This document shows, piece by piece, positions 25,679 through 36,614 of a DNA stretch of 64,000 nt. The position numbers and the translations under genes are program-made. This DNA comes from Spirochaetota bacterium (GTDB taxonomy: Bacteria > Spirochaetota > Spirochaetia > Treponematales > Rectinemataceae): positions 36,227 to 100,226 of the forward strand of contig JAPLSO010000058.1 of assembly GCA_026398595.1 (NCBI GenBank). The letters are read 5' to 3'. Below the pieces are notes generated by a model. That model ran no database searches. It was not told where the DNA came from and saw only the letters and a list, made by a program, of their open reading frames with translations. How positions within the stretch are numbered: the stretch's first letter is position 1; the number at the start of each line of letters is the position of its first letter.

Positions 25679-26784
25679 CAGTCTATCTGCATCGGCATCA
25701 CAATATGGAAATAGTCGCCCTCGGGCTCGGGCTTCAGGGTGATAGCCCGGGCAGGGTCGCTGAACTCCACCTTCAGGGTCTCGCTGTCCAGGACGCGCAG
25801 CGGCTCCTCGACGTAGCGATAATTCAGAGCTATGGTCGTGTCCCCGCCCGAGTACACGCAGGAGATCTCTTCTTTGGCGGCGCCTATTTCCGTCTCCTCG
25901 GAAGAGAGGACGAGGCCCGAATCGGAAAGGGAAAAATAGGTGCGGTTAGACTTCTGTTCGACGAAGATCGAGACGCGCTTCAAGGCTTCGAGGAGTTCAG
26001 TCTTCTTGACCGTGAAAGAGTATTTCTGGCTCTGGGGGATGACTTTCTGGTAATTCGGGAAGGTTCCCTCTATCAGGACGCTGGAAATCTGGTACGCATT
26101 GAAGCGGAAAAAGATGCTCTTGTCGTTGATGGCTATGGCTATCATCCCCTCGTCGGAAAGGCGCTTTAGCATGATGCCCAAAACCTTGGTCGGAACGATG
26201 ATAGGCCGGAAATCGGGCATTGAACCCCCCAAATCGTTTTTCACGAAGGCGAGTCTTCGACCATCCGTGGCTACCATCACCATCGAGCCCTCCACGGTTC
26301 TCTCCATGAAGACCCCGTTCATGAAATACCGCGTCTCGTCCGTTGATACCGAAAACACGGTCTGCATGATCATTCGCTTGAATTCCTTAGCTGGAATCTC
26401 GAAATACAGGCCTTCCTCGACCTTAGGCAATTCAGGGAAAGATGCCGCCGAAAGGGTTTTGAGCTGAAATCGCACCTTCCTCGCCGCAGATCTCAACACT
26501 GCCTTGCCATCGTCCTGTTCCACCGTGATGTCCCCATCGGGCAAAGAGGAGAGGATGCCCGTGAGTTTATCGCAAAACACGGTAAGCGATCCCGGAATTA
26601 CGTCCTCAACCGGTATAGAAGTCTCAAAGCTCACTTTTACATCGGTTGCGCGTATGAGAAGCCGTTCGGCAGATGCTTCGAGATATACGTTCGACATTAT
26701 TGAAAGAGCGTTCTTGGACGCGATGATCTCTTGGGCGAAAGCGATTTCCCTGAAGAGGCTCGTTTTGTCGCAGGTAAACTTCAT
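25678..26784 (-). CDS. dnaN: DNA polymerase III beta subunit (sliding clamp)
   Basis: 368 residues, the standard length, with three repeated clamp domains. The N-terminus MKFTCDKTSLFREIAFAQE and the C-terminus YFHIVMPMQID are typical. The dimeric ring tethers Pol III and other partners to DNA. A GGGGG ribosome-binding tract precedes ATG 26784. It is separated from dnaA by the 305-bp origin region and is directly coupled to recF. Confidence 0.97.
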   Translation of the reverse strand: MKFTCDKTSLFREIAFAQEIIASKNALSIMSNVYLEASAERLLIRATDVKVSFETSIPVEDVIPGSLTVFCDKLTGILSSLPDGDITVEQDDGKAVLRSAARKVRFQLKTLSAASFPELPKVEEGLYFEIPAKEFKRMIMQTVFSVSTDETRYFMNGVFMERTVEGSMVMVATDGRRLAFVKNDLGGSMPDFRPIIVPTKVLGIMLKRLSDEGMIAIAINDKSIFFRFNAYQISSVLIEGTFPNYQKVIPQSQKYSFTVKKTELLEALKRVSIFVEQKSNRTYFSLSDSGLVLSSEETEIGAAKEEISCVYSGGDTTIALNYRYVEEPLRVLDSETLKVEFSDPARAITLKPEPEGDYFHIVMPMQID

Positions 26785-27089
26785 AGCATCCCCCTGAATA
26801 AATAAGAAATCAGTTCTATTCTAACAGATTTTACTTATCGACGGAACAGCGTTTATCCTCATTTTTATTTTGTTCTTTGTCTTATGATTTCTTTCTTATA
26901 TATATAATCGAGAGTAATAATAGTAATAAGCTGGATAAAACTGTGTAAAACAACAGTATCTATCTCTTTAATATGAAAATACATGTTGTGTATAACTTGT
27001 TGAAATACCCCATGGCTTTTCCACTGATTCCACAGGACCTTGAGTTTTCCACAAGCGCTCGATGGTTATCAACAGGTTTACCCGCCACA
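26785..27089. other. oriC: Probable chromosomal origin of replication (oriC) between dnaN and dnaA
   Basis: From left to right: an AT-rich tract (about 26811-26914, ending TTATATATATAATCG), a DnaA-trio-like run TAATAATAGTAATAA (26915-26929), then DnaA-box matches. These are GCTGGATAA (26930-26938, 7/9), TGTGTAAAA (26942-26950, 8/9), TGTGTATAA (26987-26995, perfect TTATNCACA on the minus strand), TTTTCCACA (27045-27053, 8/9) and TTATCAACA (27066-27074, 8/9). The order unwinding element, trio, boxes matches the basal unwinding module described in Bacillus. GC-skew and marker-frequency data would confirm it. Confidence 0.82.
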
Positions 27090-28493
27090 CTACTCGGTTC
27101 CATTTTGCCGCGCGTCCCGTAAAAGGCGCTGTATCGAAGCGTCGAAAGAGGGGTCTATTTTGGATACCTGCTCGATCTTCTGACAGGAATGCATGACGGT
27201 CGTATGATCTCTTCCGCCGAACTCAACCCCGATCTCCGTAGTTGAATACTCGGTCACTTCCCTGATCACGAACATGGCGACCTGCCGCGCCAGGGCTATG
27301 TTCCTGCTCCGCTTCTTGCCCTTGAGATCGGACAGGGAAAGCTTGTAGAAGTCGGCGACCATCCGGATGATGGAGTCCACTGTAATGGCCGAATGCCGCT
27401 TGTTGTTGAACATCTCCTTAAGGAGGTTCCGTGCTATATCGACGGTAAGGTCTTTGTGGACGAGATCGGCGTAGGCTGTGAGTTTGGTCAAACAGCCCTC
27501 GAGGTCCCTCACGTTGGATGAGACGTTGTTGGCGATCAGATCGATGACTTCATCGGCCACACTGAGATTCTTTCCCGATGACATGAGCTTCTGCTTGAGA
27601 ATGGCCACCCGTGTCTCGTAAATAGGCGGCTGGACGTCCACGATGAGGCCCTTGTCGAAGCGGCTCTTCAATCTGTCCGAGAAATCCTTGAGTTCCTTGA
27701 CGTGGCGGTCCAGCGTGAAGACCATCTGCCGTTCTGAATCGTAAAGTGCGTTGAACGTGTGAAACAGCTCTTCTTGGACTCCGGGTTTGTTCTGGAAAAA
27801 GTGGATGTCGTCGATGAGGAGTATGTCCGCGGTTCGATACTTGTTCTTGAATTCATGCGTAGATCGGTCATGGATCATCTGGATGAACTCATTGGTGAAT
27901 TCCTCGGCCGAGATGCAGATGACTTTTTTATCAGGCTGATTCTCGAAGACGTAGTTTCCGATGGCATGCATAAGGTGGGTCTTGCCCAGTCCCACGCCTC
28001 CATAGATGAGAAGAGGATTATAGACTCTCGCAAGGCTCTTGGCCACGGCGTCCGAGGCGTTGAAGGTGAAGCGGTTGTTGTCCCCGACGATGAAATTGTC
28101 GAAGCGGTAAACGGGCCGGAGATTCGGGTGGACCCTTGTCTCGCGAATTTGGGGCCGTCGCTGTGCCGCGGCGTCAGGAGGGTCCACTACTATCTGCAAA
28201 TCGGGAATCTTGAGTCCTGCCCTGGTCCCGAAACCCTCGATTGACTGGGGCGAGACAATGATGAGTTCAAGGTCCATGGCCGCCACATCGCGGACAATGT
28301 TCCTCATATACGCGAGATACTTTCGGGTGAACTGATCCCTCAGGAAAGAGTTGGGCGCGTTCACCGTCATCGCCCCATCGGCGAGCGCCCCATACGCGAG
28401 GCGGAACCACATGAGAAATTCCTGTTCGGGTATGTCTTTGCGGGCGCGGTCCAGCGCCTCGGCCCATATCGCGGAGCCGTCGAAATCTGCCAT
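27090..28493 (-). CDS. dnaA: Chromosomal replication initiator protein DnaA
   Basis: 467 residues. Domain I is about 1-90, then a short linker. The AAA+ domain has Walker A GGVGLGKTHLMHA (about 165) and Walker B LLIDDIHFFQ. The C-terminal helix-turn-helix carries GGRDHTTVMHS, the DnaA-box-binding signature. It opens oriC and recruits the helicase. A GAGGAC motif precedes ATG 28493. It is divergent from gyrB, with box-like sequences on both flanks that suggest autoregulation. Confidence 0.98.
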   Translation of the reverse strand: MADFDGSAIWAEALDRARKDIPEQEFLMWFRLAYGALADGAMTVNAPNSFLRDQFTRKYLAYMRNIVRDVAAMDLELIIVSPQSIEGFGTRAGLKIPDLQIVVDPPDAAAQRRPQIRETRVHPNLRPVYRFDNFIVGDNNRFTFNASDAVAKSLARVYNPLLIYGGVGLGKTHLMHAIGNYVFENQPDKKVICISAEEFTNEFIQMIHDRSTHEFKNKYRTADILLIDDIHFFQNKPGVQEELFHTFNALYDSERQMVFTLDRHVKELKDFSDRLKSRFDKGLIVDVQPPIYETRVAILKQKLMSSGKNLSVADEVIDLIANNVSSNVRDLEGCLTKLTAYADLVHKDLTVDIARNLLKEMFNNKRHSAITVDSIIRMVADFYKLSLSDLKGKKRSRNIALARQVAMFVIREVTEYSTTEIGVEFGGRDHTTVMHSCQKIEQVSKIDPSFDASIQRLLRDARQNGTE

Positions 28494-30846
<2,353 letters not shown>

Positions 30847-30858
30847 GAAAAGAGAAAA

Positions 30859-33378
30859 ATGGCAGAAACAGGCAAAATAATTTCCGTTCCCATAGAAGAC
30901 GAAATGAAGACCGACTATCTCACGTACGCGATGTCGGTCATTGTCGCCAGAGCGCTGCCCGATGTCCGCGATGGGCTTAAGCCGGTACATAGGCGAATTC
31001 TGTTCGCGATGGAAGAGTTGGGACTGCGCAATAACGCCGCGACGAAAAAGTGCGCCCGCATCACAGGTGACGCGATGGGCAAGTACCATCCACACGGTGA
31101 TCTATCTCTTTACGATGCCTTGGTCCGATTGGCCCAGGATTTCTCGCTCCGCTATCCCCTTGTCTATGGCCAGGGCAACTTCGGTTCCATCGACGGCGAC
31201 CCGGCAGCGGCAAGCCGCTATACGGAAGCAAAGCTCTCTCGTTTGGGCGAGGAAATGCTCGCCGACCTCGACAAGGACACGGTCGACTTCGGCCCCAATT
31301 ACGATGAAACACTTAAAGAACCGCTGGTGCTGCCATCGGCCTTTCCCAACCTCATTGTAAACGGTTCCTCAGGCATCGCCGTCGGCATGGCGACGAACAT
31401 GGCTCCCCACAATCTCCTCGAAGTGGGCGAGGCGATCGCCGCATATATCGAAAACCCCGACATCGATCTCGAAGGCCTGATGAGGCATATAAAAGGGCCC
31501 GACTTCCCTACAGGCGGCATCATCTACGGCCGTCAGGGCATCATGGATGCCTATAGTACGGGACGTGGGAAAATTGTCGTTCGCGGGAAATTCATCCTAG
31601 AGACGATGAAGAGCGGCAAGGAACAGATTGTCTTCACCGAAATCCCCTATGCCATCAACAAGACAACGTTGATCACGCGTATCGCGGACCTTGTGCGGGA
31701 CAAAGTGCTTGAAGGCGTTTCGGACTTGCGCGACGAAAGCGACAGGGACGGGATCCGCATCGTCATCGAACTCAAGAAAGGCGCTATTGCCAAGCTTGTC
31801 CTAAACAGACTGTTTACCCACACGCAGCTGCAATCAACTTTTGGCATCATAAACCTCGCCCTCGTCAATGGTAGGCCTAAGTGTTTATCCCTAAGTGAAT
31901 TAATACAATATTTCGTTCAGCACCGCGTTGAGGTATTAGTTCGCAGATCGCGTTTTGAGCTGAGAAAAGCGGAAGAGCGGGCCCATTTGCTGCGTGGTAT
32001 TGTCATAGCCCTGCGGAATATCGACGAAGTCGTAGCCATCATCAAAGCGAGCAAGAACGTCGAACTGGCCAGGACGAACCTGCAGAAACGCTTCGAGCTC
32101 ACGGAGATCCAGGCGCAGGCCATCGTCGACATGAAGCTCGGGCGGCTGACAAGCCTCGAAACCGAGAAAATCCTCGTAGAATTGGCCGAAATTGAAGCGC
32201 GCATCGCTTACCTGAAGGGACTTCTCGCCAGCGATGCTATGGTTCTCGATGTCGTTAAAAATGAAACCATCGATATAGCAAAGAAATACGGCGACAAACG
32301 GCGCACTGAGATTGTCATGGACAATGTCGAGGCGATCAACATCGAGGATCTCATCAAGCCGGAGGAGATGGCTATCGTTATCTCCAATAAAGGCTTCATC
32401 AAACGTGTATCGGTACATCTCTACCGCTCTCAGGGCCGCGGCGGCAAGGGCTCGAACTCGACGACGCTGCTCGAGGAAGATTTCATCCAGCAGCTCTTTG
32501 TCGCGAATACGCACAGCTACCTTCTTTTTATAACGACGGCGGGAAAAGCGTATTGGCTCAAGGTACATGAGATCCCCGAATCGAGCCGTCAAGCGCGCGG
32601 GGCCCATGTCAAGAGCCTCCTGGCGATCTCCCCGAACGAGGAGATAACCACGATCATCGACTTCAAGGAATTCTCCGACGACCAGTACCTGCTGATGGGC
32701 ACGCTTCGCGGCGTCGTGAAGAAGGTGGCCCTCACCGATTTCGTCAACGCCAAGACGCGAGGAATCATCGCTATCCACCTGGACGAGGGTGACCATCTCG
32801 TATCCGCCTGCCTGACGGGAGGTTCGGACGAAGTTGTCCTCATAACCCGCCAGGGACAGGCCCTGCGCATCCATGAAGAACGGGTGCGAGTGACTGGCCG
32901 CTCGTCCCGGGGCGTACGAGGGATTCTCCTCATGGATGAGGACGAACTGGCCTCCATGCTCAGGGTGACGCCGGGACAAACCATGCTTCTGGCTACGACG
33001 AACGGCTATGGCAAGCGTGTGGAATACGACAATTTCAACTCCCACGGGCGCGGAACGCGTGGTCAGATGATCTACGTACCGGACGATGTTTCGGGTGAGG
33101 TGGTCGAGGCAGTCTCCATCGAAGCCAAGGACGAGGTCATGATCATCACCTCGACGGGCAAGACGATCAAGATCGACGCCGAAACGGTGCGGGTCCTGGG
33201 CAAGAACGCCCGAGGCGTACGCATCGTCAATATCGGAAGTCCGGATTTGGTTATTGGACTGGACAAGATTGTCAGCGACGGAAACGAGGCAGGCGCTGAA
33301 ATCGGGGGAGCGCTCGGCGAAACGCCAGAAGAAGAAGTATCCCCGAAGGAGACTCCAGTCCAGGAGAACCCAAGCTAA
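30859..33378 (+). CDS. gyrA: DNA gyrase subunit A
   Basis: 839 residues. The catalytic tyrosine is in [14 protein letters not shown] (about residue 120), and the GyrA-box QGRGGKG in the C-terminal beta-pinwheel shows that it is GyrA, not ParC. A short acidic tail ([13 protein letters not shown]) ends the protein. In the quinolone region the motif is [10 protein letters not shown], so the residue matching E. coli Ser83 is Leu82; this predicts intrinsic low quinolone sensitivity. It is co-transcribed with gyrB. Confidence 0.98.
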   Translation: MAETGKIISVPIEDEMKTDYLTYAMSVIVARALPDVRDGLKPVHRRILFAMEELGLRNNAATKKCARITGDAMGKYHPHGDLSLYDALVRLAQDFSLRYPLVYGQGNFGSIDGDPAAASRYTEAKLSRLGEEMLADLDKDTVDFGPNYDETLKEPLVLPSAFPNLIVNGSSGIAVGMATNMAPHNLLEVGEAIAAYIENPDIDLEGLMRHIKGPDFPTGGIIYGRQGIMDAYSTGRGKIVVRGKFILETMKSGKEQIVFTEIPYAINKTTLITRIADLVRDKVLEGVSDLRDESDRDGIRIVIELKKGAIAKLVLNRLFTHTQLQSTFGIINLALVNGRPKCLSLSELIQYFVQHRVEVLVRRSRFELRKAEERAHLLRGIVIALRNIDEVVAIIKASKNVELARTNLQKRFELTEIQAQAIVDMKLGRLTSLETEKILVELAEIEARIAYLKGLLASDAMVLDVVKNETIDIAKKYGDKRRTEIVMDNVEAINIEDLIKPEEMAIVISNKGFIKRVSVHLYRSQGRGGKGSNSTTLLEEDFIQQLFVANTHSYLLFITTAGKAYWLKVHEIPESSRQARGAHVKSLLAISPNEEITTIIDFKEFSDDQYLLMGTLRGVVKKVALTDFVNAKTRGIIAIHLDEGDHLVSACLTGGSDEVVLITRQGQALRIHEERVRVTGRSSRGVRGILLMDEDELASMLRVTPGQTMLLATTNGYGKRVEYDNFNSHGRGTRGQMIYVPDDVSGEVVEAVSIEAKDEVMIITSTGKTIKIDAETVRVLGKNARGVRIVNIGSPDLVIGLDKIVSDGNEAGAEIGGALGETPEEEVSPKETPVQENPS

Positions 33379-33418
33379 GCTTCCGATATGTTTTACTAGT
33401 GAGCTTGCAAAAAACAAA

Positions 33419-33442
33419 GAGGACACCCGAAAAGGGTGCCCT
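33419..33442. terminator. Terminator between gyrA and the convergent prenyl synthase
   Basis: GGACACCC (33421-33428), loop GAAAA, GGGTGCCC (33434-33441). On the minus strand the arms pair fully with one G-U and are followed by TCTTTGTTTTTT. On the plus strand there is one mismatch and a weaker T-tract. It probably serves both genes. Confidence 0.65.
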
Positions 33443-33445
33443 TTC

Positions 33446-33461
33446 TGTTTCACGTGAAACA
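33446..33461. promoter_or_regulatory. parS: parS centromere site
   Basis: TGTTTCACGTGAAACA is a perfect 16-bp palindrome and matches the conserved ParB-binding parS consensus exactly. It lies about 6.5 kb from the proposed oriC, between the gyrA terminator and the prenyl synthase stop, as expected for origin-proximal parS. The parAB genes are not in the window. Confidence 0.93.
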
Positions 33462-33481
33462 TCTCCGGATCGACGGAGCGC

Positions 33482-34621
33482 TCAACTTTTTCGCGATATA
33501 GAGTAATCGATGAAGTCCCGCAGAAGACTAAAGGCTTCGGCGCTGAAACCGTCCACCTGGACCGAGAAAAAATCGAGGGCAATCCGGGTCTTTTCCACAT
33601 AGGAACCGATCATTCTGCGGATTTCCTCCTCAACCCCATACGTCAGGACGAGACCGCGCAGGTATTCCAGATCACGGATATCCAGGTCTTTTCTGCCAAA
33701 AATGCCAAAAAACCTGCGCTTGTCGGCCTCGGAAAGCCTGGGGAGCAGAAGGATCACGTAGGGCGTCTTCTTGCCTTCGCGTATGTCGGAGCCAATGGGT
33801 TTCCCCAATTCCCTTTCGTCGCCAAAGAGACCGAGGTAATCGTCCTGGAGCTGGAAGACAATGCCGAGCGGGGCACCTAGGGCCTCGAGGGCAGGGATAG
33901 CGTCGGGCCGGCCGCCGAGAGAAGCACCCGCACAGAGCGGAAGGGTGATCGTATAGCGCGCTGTCTTATATGCATAGACTTCCAGGATCTCTTCCATGCC
34001 GGGGAAGGCCTCGAGGGTACCGAATCCTACATCGGCTATCTGTGCCAAGCATACATCGACCAACTCGCGGGAAAACCGCGGCGACAAGGAAGCGGCAAGC
34101 CGGGGATCGGCTTCGGCAAGAAGCTTCCAGGCTTCGAAGAAGAAGATATCGCCCGCGCAGATGCCTTTTGACTCGCCAAAACGCCGGTAGTCTGGCGCAT
34201 GTTCGGGCGCGATGGCTGGAGTTGGCTGAAATGCGCAGGCCCGGTCAGCTGCCAGCTCGTGTTCGGCCGATTCGAAGCGTTTGTGCAGCGTTGGTTTGCC
34301 GCGGCGGAGATCGTCCTGGTCCATGATGTCGTCGTGTACGAGAAGGCCTGCCTGGAACAACTCGAGAGCGGCTCCCAGCTTGACGAGTTCGGGGCTCATC
34401 TTGGCCGGACCCGTAGTGTTCCACGTGAAAAGATCGGCTCCCATCCGCCCCAGAATGCCCCGCAGCATCTTACCGGAACAGGCGTACTGAGCCAGGGCAT
34501 CCATTATTTTAGCTGAATTTCCCCCCATGGGTGCTGCCGTTCTTTTCTCTTGAGCGAACAGTTCAATTATTGCGGCGGTGAGATTCAATCTTGTATCGGA
34601 GAAATACTCATGCAGATTCAT
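33482..34621 (-). CDS. Polyprenyl (isoprenyl) diphosphate synthase
   Basis: 379 residues, longer than the usual 300-330. The first aspartate-rich motif is LLVHDDIMDQDDLRRGKPTLH (DDxxD) and the second is FQLQDDYLGLFGD. It condenses isopentenyl diphosphate with an allylic diphosphate to build C15-C40 prenyl chains; chain length cannot be read reliably. ATG 34621 is preceded by AGGGGCCCT. It is convergent with gyrA and has a parS-like site inside the coding sequence. Confidence 0.88.
   Translation of the reverse strand: MNLHEYFSDTRLNLTAAIIELFAQEKRTAAPMGGNSAKIMDALAQYACSGKMLRGILGRMGADLFTWNTTGPAKMSPELVKLGAALELFQAGLLVHDDIMDQDDLRRGKPTLHKRFESAEHELAADRACAFQPTPAIAPEHAPDYRRFGESKGICAGDIFFFEAWKLLAEADPRLAASLSPRFSRELVDVCLAQIADVGFGTLEAFPGMEEILEVYAYKTARYTITLPLCAGASLGGRPDAIPALEALGAPLGIVFQLQDDYLGLFGDERELGKPIGSDIREGKKTPYVILLLPRLSEADKRRFFGIFGRKDLDIRDLEYLRGLVLTYGVEEEIRRMIGSYVEKTRIALDFFSVQVDGFSAEAFSLLRDFIDYSISRKS
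34417..34432. promoter_or_regulatory. Second parS-like site, inside the prenyl synthase gene
   Basis: TGTTCCACGTGAAAAG matches TGTTNCACGTGAAACA at 14 of 16 positions, differing only in the last two bases. It is 971 bp from the perfect parS. ParB sites often cluster and can lie in genes. Confidence 0.55.
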
Positions 34622-34666
34622 AGGGCCCCTTTGGTTACTTTCGGACTATAGCATGAGGCTTGAGTT

Positions 34667-34698
34667 AAAAAAACCGTCCGGTTTTAAAGCCGGACGGC
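34667..34698 (-). terminator. Rho-independent terminator of the sigma factor gene
   Basis: Minus strand: CCGTCCGG (34697-34690), loop CTTTAAAA, CCGGACGG (34681-34674), then TTTTTTTAACT. A perfect 8-bp stem with a long T-tract. Confidence 0.9.
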
Positions 34699-34738
34699 CT
34701 AGTTCTAAATGGAACGGTTTTGCGGAATTGTTCGCCGC

Positions 34739-35608
34739 TCAGGCGACGTAGGCTTCAAGCCTCTCCTTCACTTCAGGAACGGAAATCTTCTTGAGAGCGG
34801 CTTTCTCGATCTGACGAATCCTTTCCTTCGTAAGATGCATACGATCGCCAATTTCCTTGAGGCTCATGGGCCGTCTTCCGTTGATACCGAAGCGATATTC
34901 AACGACCTGTCTTTCTTTGATGGTCAGGGTAGAGAGAACGGCGTTGAGGTCGTCCTTGAGATTGAGTTCTGTGGCATAGTTCTCGGGGCTCTGATACAGG
35001 TCGTTTTCGAGGAAATCCCCTACGACGCTCGCGTTTCTCTCGTCGTAGACAGGGCTATCCAGGGAAACGAGATCCCTCGAAACCGCAACGATATCGGCGA
35101 CATGCTCTGGGTCCATGTCGAGGTAGGCGGCCACGTCGCGGATCTCGGCATCTTCCGAAAGGCCTTCGAAGTTCTTTCTTGCTTTTTCAATCTGTACGAG
35201 TTCGTTGGCTCTGTTGAGCGGGAGGCGAATGGCCCGGCTCTTTTCGCAAACGGCTTTGAGAATAGCCTGTCGGATCCACCAAACAGCATAGGAGATGAAA
35301 TGGTAGCCCTTGTCTACATCATAGCGCTCGATGGCGTTCATGAGGCCAATATTGCCTTCGGATATGAGATCAGAGAGAGGAAGGCCCTGGTTCTGGTATT
35401 TCTTGGCAACATTGACGACGAAGCGGAGGTTGGATTTGATCAGTTTGTCTTTTGAGGCCTTGTCGTTTGCCGCGGCTTTTCGCGCGCAATCGTTTTCCTC
35501 GTCTCTGGTGAGGAGTGGGATTTTGTTGATTTCCTTGAGATACATGGAAAGAATATTCTCGTCGGATGAAATTGTGGATGTCGAGCTGGTAAGATTTCGC
35601 TTGCTCAT
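34739..35608 (-). CDS. RNA polymerase sigma-70 family factor (group 1/2-like)
   Basis: 289 residues. Region 1.2 is NILSMYLKEINKIPLLTRDEE. Region 2 has DLISEGNIGLMNAIERYD and the -10-recognition helix YHFISYAVWWIRQAI, region 3 has IRDVAAYLD, and region 4 has the LTKERIRQIEKAALKK helix-turn-helix. It lacks the long N-terminal domain of a primary RpoD, so it is probably a group-2 alternative sigma (RpoS/RpoD-related). It is monocistronic, with a strong promoter and a strong terminator. The stress or phase it serves is unknown. Confidence 0.9.
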   Translation of the reverse strand: MSKRNLTSSTSTISSDENILSMYLKEINKIPLLTRDEENDCARKAAANDKASKDKLIKSNLRFVVNVAKKYQNQGLPLSDLISEGNIGLMNAIERYDVDKGYHFISYAVWWIRQAILKAVCEKSRAIRLPLNRANELVQIEKARKNFEGLSEDAEIRDVAAYLDMDPEHVADIVAVSRDLVSLDSPVYDERNASVVGDFLENDLYQSPENYATELNLKDDLNAVLSTLTIKERQVVEYRFGINGRRPMSLKEIGDRMHLTKERIRQIEKAALKKISVPEVKERLEAYVA

Positions 35609-35702
35609 TTTCTTAGCTCCTGTTGGTAGTAATTATGCAGTTTCCATGCCAACCCAGGAAAGCAAGGCTTTATTTGATATTTAGCACCATAATTACTTAT
35701 AT

Positions 35703-35731
35703 AATATAGTATTAACTGATTTGCTAACCAA
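35703..35731 (-). promoter_or_regulatory. Promoter of the sigma factor gene
   Basis: Minus strand: TTGGTT (35726-35731), 17 bp, TATATT (35703-35708). It gives a leader of roughly 90 nt. An AT-rich tract surrounds it. Confidence 0.6.
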
Positions 35732-35732
35732 A

Positions 35733-35766
35733 TCCAGCACCAGCCCCATTTTAGGAGCTGGCTTTT
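35733..35766 (+). terminator. Orphan hairpin with T-tract, plus strand
   Basis: CCAGCCCC-ATTTTA-GGAGCTGG pairs with one mismatch and is followed by CTTTTT on the plus strand. No plus-strand gene ends here. It may end a short antisense or small RNA; a weak TTGATA...TATATA pair lies 30-60 bp upstream. Confidence 0.35.
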
Positions 35767-35845
35767 TAATATCTGGAGACCTGTGTGGAAACGACATGAA
35801 AGATAAATTCGATGCAACAACTGTGTTGAAATGATACGATTTTAA

Positions 35846-36565
35846 TTAAAGCTCTCCCAAACCTCTTACTCTGCCGCAGCAGCGGCTGTAGGAGAGGCCC
35901 GAACCGCAAGAGCAGCGTTGGTCGAAACGCCGTTGCGCCGGGCCGAAGCCCGGCTTCCTGTCGAAGCCCGGCTTCCTGTCGAAGCCCGGCTTCCTGTCGA
36001 GGCTTGCGCGGTATTTGACAGGCCTGCAGGACTCAATATCAAAGTAGGGAAAGCTTGGTTTTACCCGCTTAAAGAGCTGGAGCTTATCGCAGCAGGCGAA
36101 TGCATTGAAGAAAAGGCTGGAACGGAGGGATTTCCATGCGTCCAGGACGATTCGCATCACGGTCTCGCGCTCTCCGGGGGAACCGAACCTGCGATTGGAC
36201 TTCCGGATGAGGTAGGCGGCGAGCTGGATACTCATGAAGGCGTAGAAGTCGTCGAGTTCCGGGCTGGGCTGCCTGGGCATTCCGTATTCATTGACATTGT
36301 GCAGATAGAACCGGCGTGCCAAGCTCCGGGGTCGCAGCTTCTGGGCCGAGGAAAGGCTCTTAAGGGCCAGATCCTTCCTGTCGAGTCTGAGGAGGGCTAC
36401 CGAAAGCCAGTAGAGTGCGTGAGAGAGTTCATCGCCGCAGGCTGGAGGTATGGCGTCGACCGCGCGGCGCAGGGAATGGAGGGCAAGATCGGGTCGGTGG
36501 TGAGCGAGATGCCATATCCCTTTTTTCAAGAGGAAGTGGCTGTTCTGGTTTTCGTTGTTCTGCAT
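35846..36565 (-). CDS. SEC-C motif protein with TPR-like N-terminus
   Basis: 239 residues from ATG 36565; the ORF track extends to a TTG at 36613. About residues 10-85 form helical repeats resembling TPRs (GIWHLAHHRPDLALHSLRRAV, HALYWLSVALLRLDRKDLALKSL). The C-terminus is a zinc-binding SEC-C motif, CSCGSGLSYSRCCG. A tandem DRKPGF repeat lies just before it. SEC-C motifs mediate binding to SecB or ribosomes in SecA and occur in many uncharacterised proteins. It follows glgX closely and is probably the last gene of that run. Function unknown. Confidence 0.72.
   Translation of the reverse strand: MQNNENQNSHFLLKKGIWHLAHHRPDLALHSLRRAVDAIPPACGDELSHALYWLSVALLRLDRKDLALKSLSSAQKLRPRSLARRFYLHNVNEYGMPRQPSPELDDFYAFMSIQLAAYLIRKSNRRFGSPGERETVMRIVLDAWKSLRSSLFFNAFACCDKLQLFKRVKPSFPYFDIESCRPVKYRASLDRKPGFDRKPGFDRKPGFGPAQRRFDQRCSCGSGLSYSRCCGRVRGLGEL
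35949..36003. repeat. Three tandem 18-bp repeats in the SEC-C protein gene
   Basis: Near-identical 18-bp units (CCCGGCTTCCTGTCGAAG on the + strand) encode DRKPGF three times. The repeat is in frame, so length changes would keep the SEC-C motif. Confidence 0.88.
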
Positions 36566-36614
36566 AGCGTATGGTTTTACAAGAAGATACTCAGGCCTAA
36601 GGGCCGTGGGCAAG

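Noticed and set aside
31936-33600. 554-codon minus-strand ORF opposite gyrA
   Set aside because: Antisense to the conserved gyrA C-terminal domain and also crosses the terminator and parS.
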